The notes under the pieces were generated by a model. The model had not been told where the DNA came from. It made no database searches and saw only the letters and a program-made list of their open reading frames with translations. Shown here piece by piece: positions 5,374 through 7,030 of a DNA stretch of 7,030 nucleotides. A program made the translations under genes and the position numbers. The stretch is from assembly GCA_017631725.1 (NCBI GenBank), contig JAGBSS010000170.1, positions 1 to 7,030 on the forward strand. The letters run 5' to 3'. Source of the DNA: Clostridia bacterium. Lineage in GTDB: Bacteria > Bacillota > Clostridia > Christensenellales > Borkfalkiaceae. Positions within the stretch are counted from its first letter, which is position 1; every line of letters starts with the position of its first letter.

Positions 5374-7030
5374 ATGAAACAATTTAAAACGGAATCTAAA
5401 AGAATACTTGACTTAATGATTAACTCCATTTACACCAACAAAGAAATATTTTTAAGGGAACTTTTGTCTAACGCATCAGATGCAATAGATAAACTTAAAT
5501 TTATTTCTTTAACCGAAGAAAAGGCAGTTAAAGATTTTAAAATTATGCTTTCCTTTGACAAGGAAAAGGGGACAATCACAATAGAAGATAACGGAATTGG
5601 TATGAACCAAGCCGATTTAGAAAAAAACCTCGGCGTTATTGCAGAAAGTGGAACATTAGCCTTTAAAAAGGAAAACAAGTCAGAAGAAGAACTAATTGGT
5701 CAATTTGGCGTTGGTTTTTATTCTGCGTTTATGGTAGCGGATAAAATAGAAGTGTTTACAAAAAAATACGGCGAAGAAAAGGCGTATAAATGGGAAAGCC
5801 GTGGTGTAGAAGGCTATGAAATTACTGAAACCGAAAAGCAAGACGTTGGCACGAAAATTGTTTTATCTCTAAAGCAAGATGGTGAAGAATTTAAATATTC
5901 CGACTTTTTAAGTGAATATAAAATAAAATCTTTAGTAAAAGAATATTCCGACTATATTCGTTACCCAATCAATATGCAGGTGACAAAAACTGTTAAAAAA
6001 GAAGACAGTTCTAATGACAAACCAGAATTTATTGAAAAAGTAGAAACGGAAACTTTAAATAGTATGCTTCCACTTTGGAAAAAGAAAAAATCCGAAGTGA
6101 CAGAACAAGCGTTAAGTGAATTTTATCAAAGGGAATTTAGAGATTTTAATAGTCCTTTAAAAAGCGTTTATGCAAAAATTGAAGGCACGGTCACATACGA
6201 CACACTTTTATTCTTCCCAGAAAAAGCACCTTTCGATTATTACACTAACGATTTTAAAAAGGGTTTAAAACTTTATTCTGCCGGCATTTTAATAATGGAT
6301 AAATGCGAAGAACTTTTACCAGATTATTTTGGGTTTGTTAAAGGCGTTGTAGACTCTTCAGATTTAAGTTTAAACATTTCCAGAGAAATTTTACAACAAG
6401 ATAGGCAAGTAAAGGCCATTGCCACCACTTTAGAAAAACGTATTATTTCAGAACTTAAAAAGTTATTAGAAACGGAAAGGGAAAAATACGAAAAATTATT
6501 TAAAGAGTTTGGTTTAAGAATAAAATTCGGCATATACGAAGGCTTTGGCGTTAATAAAGATAAACTTAAAGATTTAGTTTTATTCTACTCTTTAAAAGAC
6601 AAAAAACTTGTTACTTTAGCAGAATACGTTAAATCAATGCCGTTATCCCAAAAGGAAATTTACTATGCTTGCGGTTCAAGTATAGAAGCGGTTGAAAGGC
6701 TACCTAAAGTTAAAAAGGCACTTGCAAGTGGGTTAGACGTTTTATGCTTTAAAGATGGGGTAGATGAATTTATCACCAAAATTTTAAACGAATATCAAGA
6801 GAAAAAGTTTAAAGCCGTTCAAGATTCCGACCTTGAATTAGGTTCAGAAGACGACAAAAAACGTTTAGAAGAAAAAAATTCAGAATTTAGTGAAACCTTG
6901 CAAGCAGTTAAAGAACTTTTAAAAGACAAGGTTAAAGACGTTAAGTTAAGTCTTTCACTTTTAGATTACCCCGTATGCATAACGGCAGGTGGCGAACTTT
7001 CTATTGAAATGGAAAAGGTATTAAACGCAA
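5374..7030 (+). CDS. htpG: Molecular chaperone HtpG (Hsp90 family), 3'-partial
   Basis: HtpG is the cytosolic bacterial Hsp90, an ATP-driven dimeric chaperone that remodels late folding intermediates, often with DnaK. The open frame gives 552 codons and runs off the right edge. The usual length is about 620-640 residues, so roughly 70-90 C-terminal residues of the dimerisation domain are missing. The GHKL ATPase domain shows E29 with N33 and D36 (FLRELLSNASDAIDKL), DNGIGM (72-77) and GQFGVGFYSAF (from 109). The middle domain (about 215-420) contains RGVVDSS-type sequence (here KGVVDSS) and LNISREILQQ with the catalytic-loop R337. Sequence near the right edge (LLDYPVCITAGGELSIEMEKV) fits the LTDSPACLV..QMERI part of the C-terminal domain. 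Residue 91 is E where IAKSGT would have K. There is no internal stop, and its two tryptophans are both TGG. It has its own promoter with a palindrome over the -10 box and no CIRCE. Confidence 0.96.
   Translation, partial: MKQFKTESKRILDLMINSIYTNKEIFLRELLSNASDAIDKLKFISLTEEKAVKDFKIMLSFDKEKGTITIEDNGIGMNQADLEKNLGVIAESGTLAFKKENKSEEELIGQFGVGFYSAFMVADKIEVFTKKYGEEKAYKWESRGVEGYEITETEKQDVGTKIVLSLKQDGEEFKYSDFLSEYKIKSLVKEYSDYIRYPINMQVTKTVKKEDSSNDKPEFIEKVETETLNSMLPLWKKKKSEVTEQALSEFYQREFRDFNSPLKSVYAKIEGTVTYDTLLFFPEKAPFDYYTNDFKKGLKLYSAGILIMDKCEELLPDYFGFVKGVVDSSDLSLNISREILQQDRQVKAIATTLEKRIISELKKLLETEREKYEKLFKEFGLRIKFGIYEGFGVNKDKLKDLVLFYSLKDKKLVTLAEYVKSMPLSQKEIYYACGSSIEAVERLPKVKKALASGLDVLCFKDGVDEFITKILNEYQEKKFKAVQDSDLELGSEDDKKRLEEKNSEFSETLQAVKELLKDKVKDVKLSLSLLDYPVCITAGGELSIEMEKVLNA

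Noticed and set aside
1..7030. CRISPR array, tRNA, rRNA, riboswitch or insertion sequence
   Set aside because: No regularly spaced repeats, cloverleaf-like segments, transposase motifs or terminal inverted repeats were seen, and every intergenic gap is too short or already explained by promoters and terminators.

Overview
The window is AT-rich (roughly one third G+C) and reads as a low-GC, Gram-positive-type bacterium, most likely an uncultured member of the Clostridia. The evidence is a HrcA/CIRCE-controlled small heat-shock gene, A+T-rich sigma-A-type promoters, AGGAGG-type ribosome binding sites before some genes, TAA at every visible authentic stop, and protein sequences that resemble clostridial TrkA/TrkH, RimK-like, Hsp20 and HtpG families. 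All real genes are on the + strand and the intergenic gaps are short (about 100 to 180 bases), so no long stretch is empty.

Layout. (1) Positions 1-887 hold the C-terminal part of a MurG/MGDG-synthase-type glycosyltransferase. Its reading frame is continuous from the left edge except for one in-frame TGA at 99-101, where the family normally has tryptophan. A hairpin terminator follows (899-933). (2) Positions 954-4713 are one transcription unit: an extended -10 promoter so close to the gene that the mRNA is probably leaderless, then trkA, trkH and a RimK-like ATP-grasp ligase. The genes are separated by +1 and -1 bases, and a terminator follows. TrkA is the cytosolic nucleotide-binding gating subunit and TrkH the membrane pore of a potassium uptake system. 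The ligase is co-translated with them, but its substrate is unknown. (3) Positions 4750-5301 form a monocistronic hsp20 unit with a CIRCE operator at the transcription start and a very G+C-rich terminator. (4) From 5309 to the right edge is htpG (Hsp90), on its own promoter. That promoter carries no CIRCE but has a perfect 8-3-8 palindrome across the -10 box; the gene is cut by the window end.

The genes are mostly familiar. The parts that deserve a second look are regulatory or concern gene integrity: the apparently leaderless trkA message, the palindrome over the htpG promoter, the TGA plus altered glycine loop in the glycosyltransferase, the tight coupling of an ATP-grasp ligase to Trk potassium uptake, and a strong excess of ACGT beside a near absence of GATC. 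I see no CRISPR array, tRNA, rRNA, transposase or phage gene.
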